Assembly (NCBI GenBank): GCA_000231825.2
Contig: JH720308.1
Span: 1,397,696-1,461,695, forward strand
Length of the DNA stretch: 64,000 bases
Source of the DNA: Tetrahymena elliotti 4EA
Lineage: Eukaryota; Ciliophora; Oligohymenophorea; Hymenostomatida; Tetrahymenidae
Direction: 5' to 3'
Both the position numbers and the translations under genes were made by a program. The notes beneath the pieces are model-generated. The model was not told the DNA's origin. It was given only the letters and a program-made list of their open reading frames with translations, and made no database searches. Within the stretch, counting starts at the first letter, position 1, and each line of letters begins with the position of its first letter. Shown one piece after another: positions 14,873 through 25,213 of the stretch.

Positions 14873-16294
14873 ATGCTTGGAAATTTAGAGGAATTAATCT
14901 AAAATAATCTAATTAAAGATTATGAAAGAAGAGATATTGTTGAAACCCTAGCAAAAAACAATATAAAACCTTTAAAATTCTTAGGGGTTTCCAAAGGCAT
15001 AATTGCTATTGAAACTAAAGATCTAGGATAGAGCTAAAATCAATAAAGTCTAATTAGAATCAAAGAAAAGGTTAAAAGTAGTTTATTCGATAAATAATTT
15101 TTTTCTTTGTCTTAAAAGACACTAATTTCTGAAATATCTACATAAAATTATTAGATTACTTCAATGCCTTCTACTAAATATTCACTAAATACCTTAAATA
15201 TCCAAAATTAATTTAAAACCTATGATAAATCCTAGTTAATCAGGATCTTTAGAAGTTTACTTTACTTAATAATAGATTGTCAATAAAATTCTAACTATTT
15301 AGGAATATCTAAGGAATCTATCTAATTTAAAAGAGATGGATCAATATTTTTAAATGAATTTTATATTTATGATCAAGAACAAATTGAAGATATGATTTAA
15401 AATGATAAATAAAACTAATAATTACTCTATTTACCACCAGAAATATTAGAAAACTAAATTTTTAATAATTTGTCAGATCTATATACTTTAGGGCTTTTTT
15501 TTTTAGAGATGCTTGGACTTTAAATAAATTATGATGTAATATCATAATTTAGAAAATCTAATTTCATTTCAACAAATGATTTACCTCATTAAGATTTAGT
15601 AAATATTATAACTCAGCATATGATTTGCTATGATTTTTCTAATAGATCTACAGCAATAGATTTATTTTGGTTATTTAGATTTAAAATAGAAGAATAATTT
15701 AACACTCAAGAAATTGCTGCATTTATATAAGCAAATATCAATCATAATTACAATAAAGCGGTCTCTGATTTTCAAAATGTATTTTTAGAAATAAATGTAA
15801 GAAGAGTTATTAAAGAATTAAATGATGGCTTCAGATATTTTATTAGTCATGAACCTTTTTTTTAAAATGGTTGTGTAATAACTTCAATAGAGGAAGGTAA
15901 AATATAATTTTTATTAATTGGAATGGAATAATCTATATTTGAAAATAAATTTATCAAAATATTGATGGAAATACCACCTGATGGCTATCCCTATAAAGCT
16001 CCATTAATTAAGATAGAGAGTGCCATTCCTTCTCTTTCTCTGAACAAAGAAGAAAAATATATAGATATATATGGTGAATGGTGGTCTCCTGCTTCAGTAT
16101 TTAGGCATGTTATTTTGACAACTGCAAGTATTTTTAATAGTCCAGTCGAATAAATAGTAAAAGCAATTCACTGTGAGAAGGAAGTAGATTAAGAAATTTA
16201 TAAAAAGTTGAAAGAAGAATTTAGTTAATTAGAAGAAATAAATATTATTTATAGCCAATATAAATAACAATTTTTCTAAAAATATTAGCTATGA
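14873..16294 (+). CDS. pseudokinase-like domain fused to an inactive UBC/UEV-like domain
   Basis: Intronless 473-aa frame, ATG 14873 to TGA 16292-16294. The first ~270 residues have the outline of a protein-kinase C-lobe. There is a catalytic-loop-like segment (YLGISKESIQF) with no HRD, then FLNEF where DFG should be, then YLPPEIL (APE-like, about residue 185), SDLYTLG (DxWSxG-like, about 200) and FSNRSTAIDL (the Arg-bearing helix). From about residue 300 to 450 the frame resembles an E2 fold: MEIPPDGYPYKAP (about 364-377) and YIDIYGEWWSPAS (about 396-408). The HPN tripeptide is absent and the catalytic Cys aligns with Tyr396, so it resembles a UEV. Both folds are called by eye from motifs. 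Likely a non-catalytic ubiquitin- or protein-binding adaptor. It is the only intact copy of a locally duplicated family. Confidence 0.75.
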
Positions 16295-16910
16295 TGTTGT
16301 CAATAATAACAAAATAACCTTATTTTACAAATTGTATTCTAAGTTCTATTTACTGTGTAAATTCCTTAATTTAGAAAAATTTTAGGTTATTTAAGGTCTT
16401 TTATTAATTTGGTTTTTCAATACTAGTAAGGACAAATTTAAAGCGCTCGCAGCCTTCTCAATTCTAATAGATAGTATTTGGTACTAAATTGATATGATTC
16501 AAAAATGAATGTAAATTGAATTAATATATTAAAAATTTTTACATTTCCATAAACAAAAATTTAAAAATATTTTTTATATTTATTACAAGACCCCTTTTAA
16601 AAATTTTCAGATTTCTTTCAATTAATAAGAGTGAGATACACAATTAAAAATTAAAATGTATTTAATATCATCAAATTTAAGGCAACAAATAAATGTATCA
16701 ACATAATTTTTCTTTGTAAAATAATGATCACTATAAAATAAAACTCGTTTTTAACAGTAAAAATAATGAAAGACTTTTCTTAAAATATTTTGAAATTAAT
16801 TTTGTATTTATTTGTAATATTATTTCAAATAGTTTTATTAAAAATTTTAATTTAATTAAATTCTAAGACATTTTATTTTAATTTCATAAAAGTTACTTAT
16901 TCTTATTAAA
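16295..16910. other. intergenic spacer
   Basis: About 615 bp after the fusion gene. A short, slightly less A+T-rich patch lies near 16435-16490, but it does not fold into a tRNA and has no A/B-box. Nothing else is recognised. Confidence 0.5.
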
Positions 16911-17378
16911 AATGAATTCAAAAAAAATTTTAAATTAAACTCCCCAATCCTAGGATGAAAAAGAAAAAATATATTTGAATGATTGTTTTCAATCTTCATT
17001 TGCTCACACATGTGAAAAAAAATTAGTAACAAGGAGTGGCGGAATCATTATGGTTACTCAATTTAGTATTATCTTTAGATATTTTAAGCAAGATAAGACT
17101 TATTAATATGCTATTGAGTTTATTTGGAATTATATCAATGGTAATGAAGGATTTATTTATGACGCAGAATTAGAAGTTGCTTTAGATTAGAATGATAGAT
17201 TAGTGTCTTATCTATTAGCATCTGAAAAAATAAATGTAAATTATGAAATGATGAGTTAATATAACAAAGATATTATTAAATAATTACAAAATTAAAATAT
17301 TACAATTGTGAAAAATAAATATTAATTGAATTTAAAAAATAAATTTAATCATATTTATAATTTTAGAAATTTCAAGCA
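16911..17378 (+). CDS. hypothetical protein, 5' part, runs into assembly gap
   Basis: Open frame of 156 codons from ATG 16911 with no TGA before the gap at 17379. The N-terminus is polar (N-S-K-K-I-L-N-Q). It then has a mixed-composition segment with Cys residues (SSFAHTCEKKLVTRSGG), aromatic and hydrophobic stretches (FSIIFRYFKQDKTYQYAIEF) and a Gln/Asn-rich end. I do not recognise the family. The last ~40 codons are very A+T-rich and could be intron. The gene may continue past the gap in the coding-looking fragment 17530-17757. Confidence 0.5.
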
Positions 17379-17478
17379 NNNNNNNNNNNNNNNNNNNNNN
17401 NNNNNNNNNNNNNNNNNNNNNNNNNNNNNNNNNNNNNNNNNNNNNNNNNNNNNNNNNNNNNNNNNNNNNNNNNNNNNN
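17379..17478. other. assembly gap, 100 N
   Basis: Exactly 100 undetermined bases, the usual placeholder for a scaffold gap of unknown size. It interrupts the frame starting at 16911, so true spacing here is unknown. Confidence 0.99.
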
Positions 17479-17529
17479 TAAAAAATGAATAAAATGACTT
17501 TATGAAACTTTATATTGAGTTTTATATGA

Positions 17530-17757
17530 TATAAAGAACTAAAGAAACAGCTTAATTTCAAAAGATTAAGATTTTTACAAGTTGATGAATAATATTGCCT
17601 TTATAAAACAATAGAGAAATTTAAAAAGAGTGTAAATGAAGAAATTGTTTCAAATGAAAAATAATTTAGAAAATAATCAAATCATCTTACATTGGTATGT
17701 AAATTCTTGAGTTTAGTAAAATATTAATGTATCATTCTTATTACATTGAAGTTTTGA
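17530..17757 (+). CDS. coding-looking fragment downstream of gap, no start codon
   Basis: A 75-codon frame lying between TGA codons, with basic and amphipathic composition (ELKKQLNFKRLRFLQVDEQY, then CLYKTIEKFKKSVNEEIV). It may be an exon of the gene that enters the gap at 17378, or part of a decayed gene. A possible intron donor (GGTATGTAAA) lies near 17694. No family is recognised. Confidence 0.3.
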
Positions 17758-18005
17758 GTAAATTTAAAAAGGTAGATTTGATAATAACTGATACTGATTC
17801 ATAATTTAATAATTTATGAAGATTACTTGTTAATAATAGTTTGGTGCGATTGGTTAGATGATTTTTTTTACGAGTTAATTGATTTGAGTAATTTAGTTAA
17901 AAGGACTTCAGTATTAAAAACAAATATTGTAAAGAAAATAATACTTATTTTAATGAATTCATAAATAGGAATAAAGGTATAGTTCTTCACACCTTCTCAA
18001 GATGA

Positions 18006-18698
18006 ATGAATCTACTAATCCTGAGCAGATTAGTATAAATTTATGCATCACTTCTCTATATTTTAAAGAAAAATTAAGCCTATTAAAAACGTGCTTGTGA
18101 TATAGCATATCATAACATAGGAGGAATCATTTACCATACTATCAATCATATTTTTAGAAATAAATAGATAGTAAAAAATGAAGAGCCACTGGACTCATCT
18201 TAACTTGGAAAAGCTCTATGGCAAGCATTCAGGAAAGTAGAACCAAACTCAATCAAAGCATCCCACATCATCATGTTGAACACTGATGACAAAAATCAAG
18301 TCCTATTAACATCTCAAATATCAGAGCTTAGAGAATCATAAATTATAAAAAGAAACTATAATCTTAAAAATCAAATTGAAAATTATATAAAACTTATAGG
18401 TTTGTCAGCTCTTTATTCTAGCAGAACCTTTTGGTTCAGTTTTTTTTAATATTCTTGCATTGAAAATTGTTAAAAAATTATTTTATAAAATACTTGCTTC
18501 TTGAAGAATAACAAGTAAAATCTCTTGAAAAATAGTGTAGAGATTCAGTTTTTTTCTTAAATATTGATTATCAATTATTTATCTCTTTGTAAAACTTTCA
18601 AAATTTTTGAACATGTATGTTTCTAATTTATTATTTTCTTACAAATTCCTATTTTTTTCTATATAAATGTAAGATAGCAGATATCTAAATTTAATTGA
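18006..18698 (+). CDS. hypothetical ORF, 230 codons, possibly a gene remnant
   Basis: Frame from ATG 18006 to TGA 18696-18698 under the ciliate code. The central part (about 18080-18410) has balanced, coding-like composition (RACDIAYHNIGGIIYHTINH, then LGKALWQAFRKVEPNSIKAS, then a coiled-coil-prone QISELRESQ segment). The first ~25 codons and everything after about 18420 look noncoding. A second plus-strand frame (ATG 18002, MNESTNPEQISINL...) overlaps the beginning and also looks coding until TGA 18098-18100. A frameshift or short intron near 18080-18100 could join the two. I do not recognise the product. Confidence 0.35.
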
Positions 18699-18780
18699 AA
18701 TACCTAAAAGAAAAAAAGAAATGATAAAATAATTTATTTGAAAAAATTTTAATTAAATTAAAAATAAAAAATTAATAAGA

Positions 18781-20195
18781 ATGTTTGGAAATTTAGAGGT
18801 ATTAATCTAAAATAATCTATTTAAAGATTATGAGATAAGAGATATTATTGAAACCCTTACAAAAAACAATATAAAACCTTTAAAATTCTTAGGGGTTTCG
18901 AAGGTATCACCTGCGAAAGATTTAGAATAGAGCTAAAATCAATAAATTTTAATTATAATCAAAGAAAAGCTAAAAAGTAATTAATAGGAGAAAAAGATTT
19001 TTTCCTTGTCTTAAAAGCCACTAATAACTCAAATATCTACATAAAAATATTTCATTACTTAAATACCTTCTATTAAATATTCACTAAATACCTTATATAT
19101 TCAAAATTAATTTAAATCGTATGATAAATCCTAGTTAATGAGGATCTTTAGAAGTTTGCTTTACTTAATCCTCGATCGATTGCCAATAAAATTCTAACTA
19201 TGTAGGAATATCTAAGGAATCTATCTAATTTAAAAGAGATGGATCAATATTTTTAAATGAATTTTATATTTATGATCAAGAACAAATTGAAGGTATGATT
19301 TAAAATGATAAATAAAACTAATACTTGCACTATTTACCACCAGAAATATTAAAAAACTAAATTTTTAATGCCTTATCAGATCTATATACTTTAAGGCATT
19401 TTTTTTAGAGATGCTTTAACTTTAAATAAATTAAGATGTAATATCTTAATTTAGAAAATCTAATTTCATTTCAACAAATGATTTACCTCATTAAGGTTTA
19501 GTAAATATTATAACTCAGCATATGATTTGCTATGATTTTTCTAATAGATCTACAGCAGTAGATTTATTTTGGTTATTTATATTTAAAATAGAAGAATGAT
19601 TTAACACTCAAGAAATAACTGCATTTATTTAGTCGAATATCAAGTATAACTTCAATTAAGCAATCTTTGATATTCAAAATTTATTTTTAGGAATTAATGT
19701 AAAAAGAGTTGTTAAAGAATTTAATGAAAGTTTTTAACATTTTATTAACCATGAACCTTTCTTTTAAAATAGTTGTGTAATAACCACAATAGAGGAAGGT
19801 AAAGTATAATTTTTATTAATTGGAATGGAATAGTCTTTATTTAAAAATAAATTTATCAAAATATTGATGGAAATACCACCTGATATCTATCCCTTCAAAG
19901 CTCCATTAATTAAGATAGAGAGTCCCATTCCTTCTCTTTGTCTGAATGAAGAAGAACTATTTATAGATATATATGGTGGATGGTGGTCTCCTGCTTCAAA
20001 ATTTAGTCATGTTGTTATTTAATTAGCAATCTTTTATAGTCCAGTTTAAGAAATAGTAAAAGGAATTATTGGTTGTGAAAAGGAAGTAGATTAAGAAATT
20101 TATAATAAATTGTCAGAAAAATTGAATTAATTAGAAGATATAAAACCATTTATAACTAATATAAGGATTAATTTTTTTAAAAATATTAGCTATGA
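18781..20195 (+). pseudogene. degenerate second copy of the pseudokinase-UBC fusion gene
   Basis: Colinear with the intact gene at 14873-16294 over its whole length, including the ATG region and the last bases around the stop. It is disabled. There is a net 4-bp insertion near 19170-19185 (the segment with GATCGATTG). An in-frame TGA replaces a TAA in the gaa-gaa-tga context near 19600. Length differences occur in the T-run near 19395 and elsewhere. The E2-like part still reads IPPDIYPFKAP and WWSPAS, with Phe at the Cys-equivalent position. Similarity by eye is high through most of the copy, so the duplication is older than the gene-conversion-like tract of the neighbouring paralogues but not ancient. 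Confidence 0.85.
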
Positions 20196-20805
20196 TGTTG
20201 TCTGCTTATTTAAAAAACATTAATTATATTCTAAATTCTATTTACTGTATACAATCATATAAATTATTACAATTAAAACATATAAAAATACCATAATTTG
20301 TATTTATGTCTTAATTAGATTTATAACTTTTTATTCTTATTTGCTTAAATATAAATATTTTACAGTAAAATAATCAGTAGATTTTTTTTCTCTTTGTTTT
20401 TCCAAAAATATGTTTGTAGTTATTACCAATTAAGAATTTAATTATTCAAAAATTTTTCAAAATAGAATGATTCCAAAATGATAAATAAATTATTCTTCTT
20501 TGAAAAAAGAGATGAAAATATCTATTACATAAAGATATAAGTAAATTTTTAAATGAGAAATATTCTTATACACCAAAAGAATTTTGAAAATGCTAGGTTT
20601 TTTTAAAAAAGAACCAATAAAATATTTCAAAATGATCTGTTGTTCTCTAAAATAACAGAAAAAACCAACAAAACTGAATCCAAATTCCAACTATGATAAT
20701 AATTATTTATTTTTTGCTATACGATTTATTTTTTTTTTGTTATGATGGTATTTGTATAGTTGGAAATTTGTTTTTGTTTATAATGATTATTACTTAATTT
20801 AATAA
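20196..20805. other. intergenic spacer between convergent elements
   Basis: About 610 bp between the broken fusion-gene copy (+) and the 3' end of the first membrane-protein gene (-). A minus-strand 66-codon open stretch at 20490-20690 is hydrophobic and A+T-rich, with no coding-like signature; I regard it as chance. No repeat or RNA gene was found. Confidence 0.5.
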
Positions 20806-23076
20806 TCATTATTTGTCTTTGTTTTAAGAAATAATTTGAGTTTGAAAAATAGTAACTTGATTTATTTAATTATCTTGTAATGATTCTATTAAATAAGGAT
20901 GATTTGACTCTTATTCCAAATTATCCTTTTCATCACTTTCTTCGTGAATTTGATGATTCTACTTATTACGTTAAGAATTTGCTTATGAAATGTTTTTTTC
21001 ATAAAATTATTATTTTATATATTTTTAAGCAGTTAAAAATTGCTGAGATGGAGATGTTGAATTTTCTTTAGAAAAATGATTTAAATTGCAAGCGATATCG
21101 TTGAATATATCGCTATTATCTTTAGATTAAATTTCTTTATTTATTCTATTTGGTTCATTAATAGTTTCATTTTAAACAGGAGTTCTTTATAATACTAGGT
21201 TTAGATAAGGAGAACTCAAGTATGTTAAATCATTTTCTTCATTAATGAGCTTTTTGAAAATGTTTTAATCAATCATATTGATAAGGTTGTCATCAATTTT
21301 TGTGCGTTTTTTCTTTTTCATAATATTTAGCAAACCTTAAAATGCTTGGTTTGCTTTTTCTTCATCAGTTTTGACTTCATCAAATACTTCATGTGTATAT
21401 TATCTAACAATTGGTAAGACTCTTGGATGAATTTCATATTAAGATTTTTTATCAAAAATATTATTTTTAGATATTACTGGTTTGGGAATATATTCAAAAA
21501 GCTTTAATTAATCAAAGTCGAATAAAATAGATTTTAATTTATCTATTTCATGTAATTTGTTCAAAATAAATAGAACATCCATCTGATTTACTACTTTTTA
21601 TATACCCTTTTCAATTAATTCGTGCTTTTCTCTACTTTTTATGATCCATTTGAAATACACATGCTTAAATTTATCAGAAAATTTGAAAAGTATTGTATTT
21701 TTAGAAACCTAAAATTTTTATTTAAGTTTATCAATAAATGATTTACTTTTTTATAAATTTTCTTTGATTTAAAAACTATTTCCTAACGATTAACAGTTTT
21801 CTTACTTCTGCATCTCTTACTTTTATTATTATTTTTACTATTATTCATCAATTTTTGTTTACTGAATTCCTTTTTCTTTTTTAGTGATAGAAGAATTTTT
21901 TAGCTACTATTTATTTTAAGTAATTTACTTAGGGGTTTGATTGGGATTTATTATTTATAGTTGATTAATTTGATTTGACTAATCAAAATTAAAAATTTCA
22001 TCTACTATCTATTTATTAAGAGAAAATTAAGAAAAAGGAAGAACCAAAATTCCTCCAAGCACAGTAAGTATTTTTAAAAGTCCTCCTATTTGAGCTATTA
22101 CATCTGCTAATTTAGTATATCTTCTTTGCATCAAATGCTCTTTTTACTTCTGAAGCCTATACAGTACTCTGATAAGAGTGTTGTGGTCACTAAAATATGA
22201 TGTCTCTTTTGTATCTGTGTAATGAAAACCATGCTAATTATTAATATCCTTATATAAAACTCCAATATCGTTTTCTATATAATCATTAGTAAAGTATATC
22301 TGTAATTCCTTAGAAGAGGATGATGAGATAGGTGAATATAAATTAATACCTTTCCTTTCAAATGGATTATCATAATTTATTGGATCTATTATTGTGTCTG
22401 ATAGATAAATAAGAAGTTTAGTTAGCTTCAAAGTGTTATTTATTTCTTCTGGACTTTTACATACAACTGAACTTGTAGTCGAATTTTTACATTTCTCCAC
22501 ATAAAAATAGACTTCTGAAAATCGCTCTGAGTCATAATCTCCTTCCATAAAAACTTCCTATTCAGCAAAGCAAAAGAAAGTGTTTAATTCTAACTTTTAA
22601 AAATATGGAACAAGCTATGGAATACCGACATCACCTATGTCACAAACTTTCATTTTCTTTTCATACGCAATAGTTCTTTTAGTGTTTTTTTAAGATACAG
22701 GATCATAGACAGTCTCCAAAACATCTTAATGAGCTCTGACAGTAAATATACTTGGATCCATTACTGGAACAGAGGTAAGAAGATCATAGACTCCCATCAT
22801 AATTATCAAGTTATTTTTATGAATATCAATTCTTTTGGGCATGATTACAGATCTATTTGAAGAAATAACAGTTGGGCTTTTCCTATTTATAAGCTCTTAC
22901 CCGAAAAACCAAACACCTAATCCAAAAGACAGGAAAATAAATAGACTGACTATTCCTCCAAAAGTTGTTGTGTAAGCTTATTTTTTTTTAAAGTTGATCT
23001 GAATTGAAGAGCCATACATATCGACTTATTTAAGAAACTATTTTAAATTATTGTATGAAAACAATTAAAAACCCAT
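20806..23076 (-). CDS. ciliate two-transmembrane family protein, paralogue 1
   Basis: Intronless 756-aa frame, ATG 23074-23076 to TGA 20806-20808. After a short cytosolic-looking N-terminus (FLKQVDMYGSSIQINF) comes a conserved AYTTTFGG motif and a membrane segment at about residues 42-59. A ~260-residue extracytoplasmic region with several Cys follows. A second membrane segment lies near residues 326-345 (GGLLKILTVLGGILVLPF), preceded by RRYTKLADVIAQI. The ~400-residue tail is Gln/Lys/Asn-rich with low-complexity runs. This layout matches a large group of ciliate transmembrane proteins of unknown function (family knowledge, not a database result). An internal ATG at 23019 is a less likely start, because paralogue 2 conserves the upstream residues. 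Its middle is nearly identical in DNA to paralogue 2. Confidence 0.85.
22379..22821. repeat. near-identical tract shared with 26826-27268
   Basis: 443 bp matching 26826-27268 at a constant offset of 4447 with a single mismatch (22695 A versus 27142 C). On both sides, sequence of the same two genes is clearly more diverged, with silent and replacement changes. The tract encodes about residues 86-233, the extracytoplasmic region after the first membrane segment. Confidence 0.9.
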
Positions 23077-23739
23077 AAATTTGTGATGAAGTTTTTCTAT
23101 TTATTTGGAAATCTAGATTTTACTTTTGACTAATAATTTTTATAATTACTTATTATTAAATAATTAGTAGCTTCGTACGAATTTTAAAAAAAGTAAACTT
23201 AAATAGATTTTTATCATTAGCTCTTAACCCGAGTTTATACTTTAAAATAGCCTCTTGTATTAATTAAATTCACTTAAAATTGATTTAAAAATTTGATTTT
23301 TGTTTAAATTTAATTCAACATTAGATAAATTTTATTATCCTTAAAAAATATTTTTTTAACCTATAATTTTGAAAGTTATTATCAAAACAATTTCATGTTT
23401 CAAATGATCTTCAATAAATAAAAATTTATTTAATAAAAGAAGCACAAAAAGTAAATTTCAAAGTACATAAATAAATAATTAACTAACAAACACCAAAAAG
23501 TTTTTTTTTATCATAGAGAGTAAGCAACAAATAGAATCGAATTTATAAAAGTGAAATATATGTAATTTTTTTAGTATGATGAAACACTTCTATTTATAAA
23601 GCAGGGTTTACTATTTTTTGAAAATAATATACTTTCTTAATGTCTTAGACTTTATTTGAGAGCATCAATTTTTTTGTACTAATTTTTTCAAGTTTTTTAA
23701 AAATAAGTTGTGGTATTCAAAAATTCTTAATGATGTGTA
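23077..23739. other. intergenic spacer
   Basis: About 660 bp upstream of the first membrane-protein gene, A+T-rich with mixed tracts. It must hold that gene's promoter. Nothing further is recognised until the ALKBH6 relic begins. Confidence 0.5.
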
Positions 23740-24350
23740 AGTATCATTGATTTTTTTAATTCGATCCAAATATTATTAAATCTTTATAAAATATGATCAA
23801 ACAATTATTGATTAGAAAAGTAGAAAAATTCAACAATAGTTAAGCAAGCTATTAACTCTGTAAAGAATTTTTAACTCTAGACCAATATTCATTCTTATAA
23901 AAAAATATTCTTTTTAGTTGATAAAAAATTACCAAGTAAATATGTTGATAAAATTTTAAGAAAAGAATGAAAATTTGGTTAGTTTTCTCTTATTTTGAAT
24001 TACATTCTCTCCATATTTTTAAGTCTTTTGTTAAAATATGCGAAATCTAAAAATTTAACAAGTTGGTCAATATCTTTCATAATTAATAAACTTCTCATCC
24101 CTTTCTATTATATACAGACTAAACTTATTCCATTTATAGTGACTCTAAATTTGTTACATTAGAATTAAATTAATTATATTCTAACTTTAATTCTCTTTAA
24201 GTAAATTCAATCCTTTACTTCTTTTTTTTGGCTACTAAAATCTACTTTCTTTTTGAATAAATATTTGTCCTAACATTCAGTAGCTGGAGACTAAGTTTTC
24301 TTTTTCTTGAAGTGAAAGTTACTTTTTAAAGATTACTAAACTTGGTTTAT
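23740..24350 (-). pseudogene. decayed ALKBH6 copy
   Basis: The plus-strand sequence follows the ALKBH6 gene (about 13450-14070) in order, through patches such as ATATTCATTC, the GATAATTAT-like block, CTCCATATTTTTAAGTCTT and the terminal GTAGCTGGAGACTAAGTTTTC. It carries many substitutions and length changes. The block encoding the HxD iron-binding segment is not preserved, and several frames are broken. The orientation relative to the adjacent fusion-gene copy (24681, +) is the same as for the intact pair, so it belongs to one duplicated unit. The boundaries are approximate. Confidence 0.65.
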
Positions 24351-24680
24351 CATCACGCAGGCCTCTTAAAAGAAAATCAAAAAAAATGTGATATTAAATA
24401 TTTTTGTATTCTCATTATTAATTATGATAAATTATTAAGTAAAATGAAAAAAAAACACAATGCTAAGTATTTAATAAGCATTTTTTATCTTAAATACTAA
24501 AATAAAATAATTTCAAAAATTTTTTAACTCATTTTAAGTGATTTCTTTTCTTTGAAAAACCCTTTATTATTTAATTCAACTAAAATATTACTTAAAAATG
24601 AATAAAGAAATTGTTGTAATTATTTATTTATTAAAATAATTAAAAAAATTAAATTTTACTAGCAAGCAGTCATAATAGAT
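24351..24680. other. spacer between ALKBH6 relic and third fusion-gene copy
   Basis: About 330 bp corresponding in position to the divergent promoter region at 14092-14872 but strongly diverged and shorter. No feature was recognised. Confidence 0.45.
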
Positions 24681-25166
24681 ATGCTTGAAAATTTAGATGA
24701 AGTGATCTAAGATAATCTAATCAAAGATTATCAACTTCAAAAAATTATCAAAAACCTTGCAATTCATTAAATTAGACCTTTGAAATTCTTAGGCACCATT
24801 TAAGGCCACATACTTATTGAAGTTAAAAATAATCAACAGATACATAATAACTAAATTTTAGTATCAAGCAATGGAAATATAATTGCTTAATTTCCATCAA
24901 TTAAATATTCTTTAAAAACCTTGAGTATTCATAATTAATTTAAATATATATATATAGTACCCTAGGGTACTGCCTTGCTAAAGGCTACATACAAATAGAA
25001 TACATATGCAGAGTTATTTTCCAAAATATTTCTTATTTAAAAAATATTAAAAATTCAAACAATTATTTATACTCATAGAGTTACATATATATTTTTACAG
25101 TTCTAATCAATAAAAAAACGTAATTTTTTATTTTTTAAAGGTTCATCTATTTTTCTATTTTTTTGA
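24681..25166 (+). pseudogene. truncated third copy of the pseudokinase-UBC gene (161-codon frame)
   Basis: From ATG 24681 the reading resembles the start of the intact gene: MLENLDEVIQDNLIKDY, then RPLKFLGTI, then PSIKYSLKTLSIHNQFK. The resemblance stops at about 24945, where a TATA run leads into a 16-bp palindrome. The frame nevertheless stays open to TGA 25164-25166. The second half (after about 24950) is not clearly related to the intact gene, and both the kinase C-lobe and the UBC part are missing. It could be a 161-aa expressed truncated protein or a relic. The frame ends 48 bp before the 3' end of the convergent membrane-protein gene. Confidence 0.6.
24956..24985. repeat. 16-bp perfect palindrome followed by a small hairpin
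   Basis: Bases 24956-24971 read AGTACCCTAGGGTACT, which equals its own reverse complement. At 24972-24985 GCCTT and AAGGC flank a 4-base loop. Together they make a G+C-richer island in very A+T-rich DNA, right where homology of the third fusion-gene copy ends. Confidence 0.9.
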
Positions 25167-25213
25167 ATACTAATTGTATGGTATTATTATTTAATAAATT
25201 ATTTTATTCCTTC

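Noticed and set aside
16430..16495. Slightly G+C-richer patch considered as tRNA or small RNA gene
   Set aside because: No cloverleaf, no B-box consensus, and no terminal acceptor stem could be drawn.
20490..20690. Hydrophobic minus-strand frame
   Set aside because: Intergenic, Phe/Ile/Leu/Lys only, no homologue pattern and no paralogous counterpart near 25 kb.
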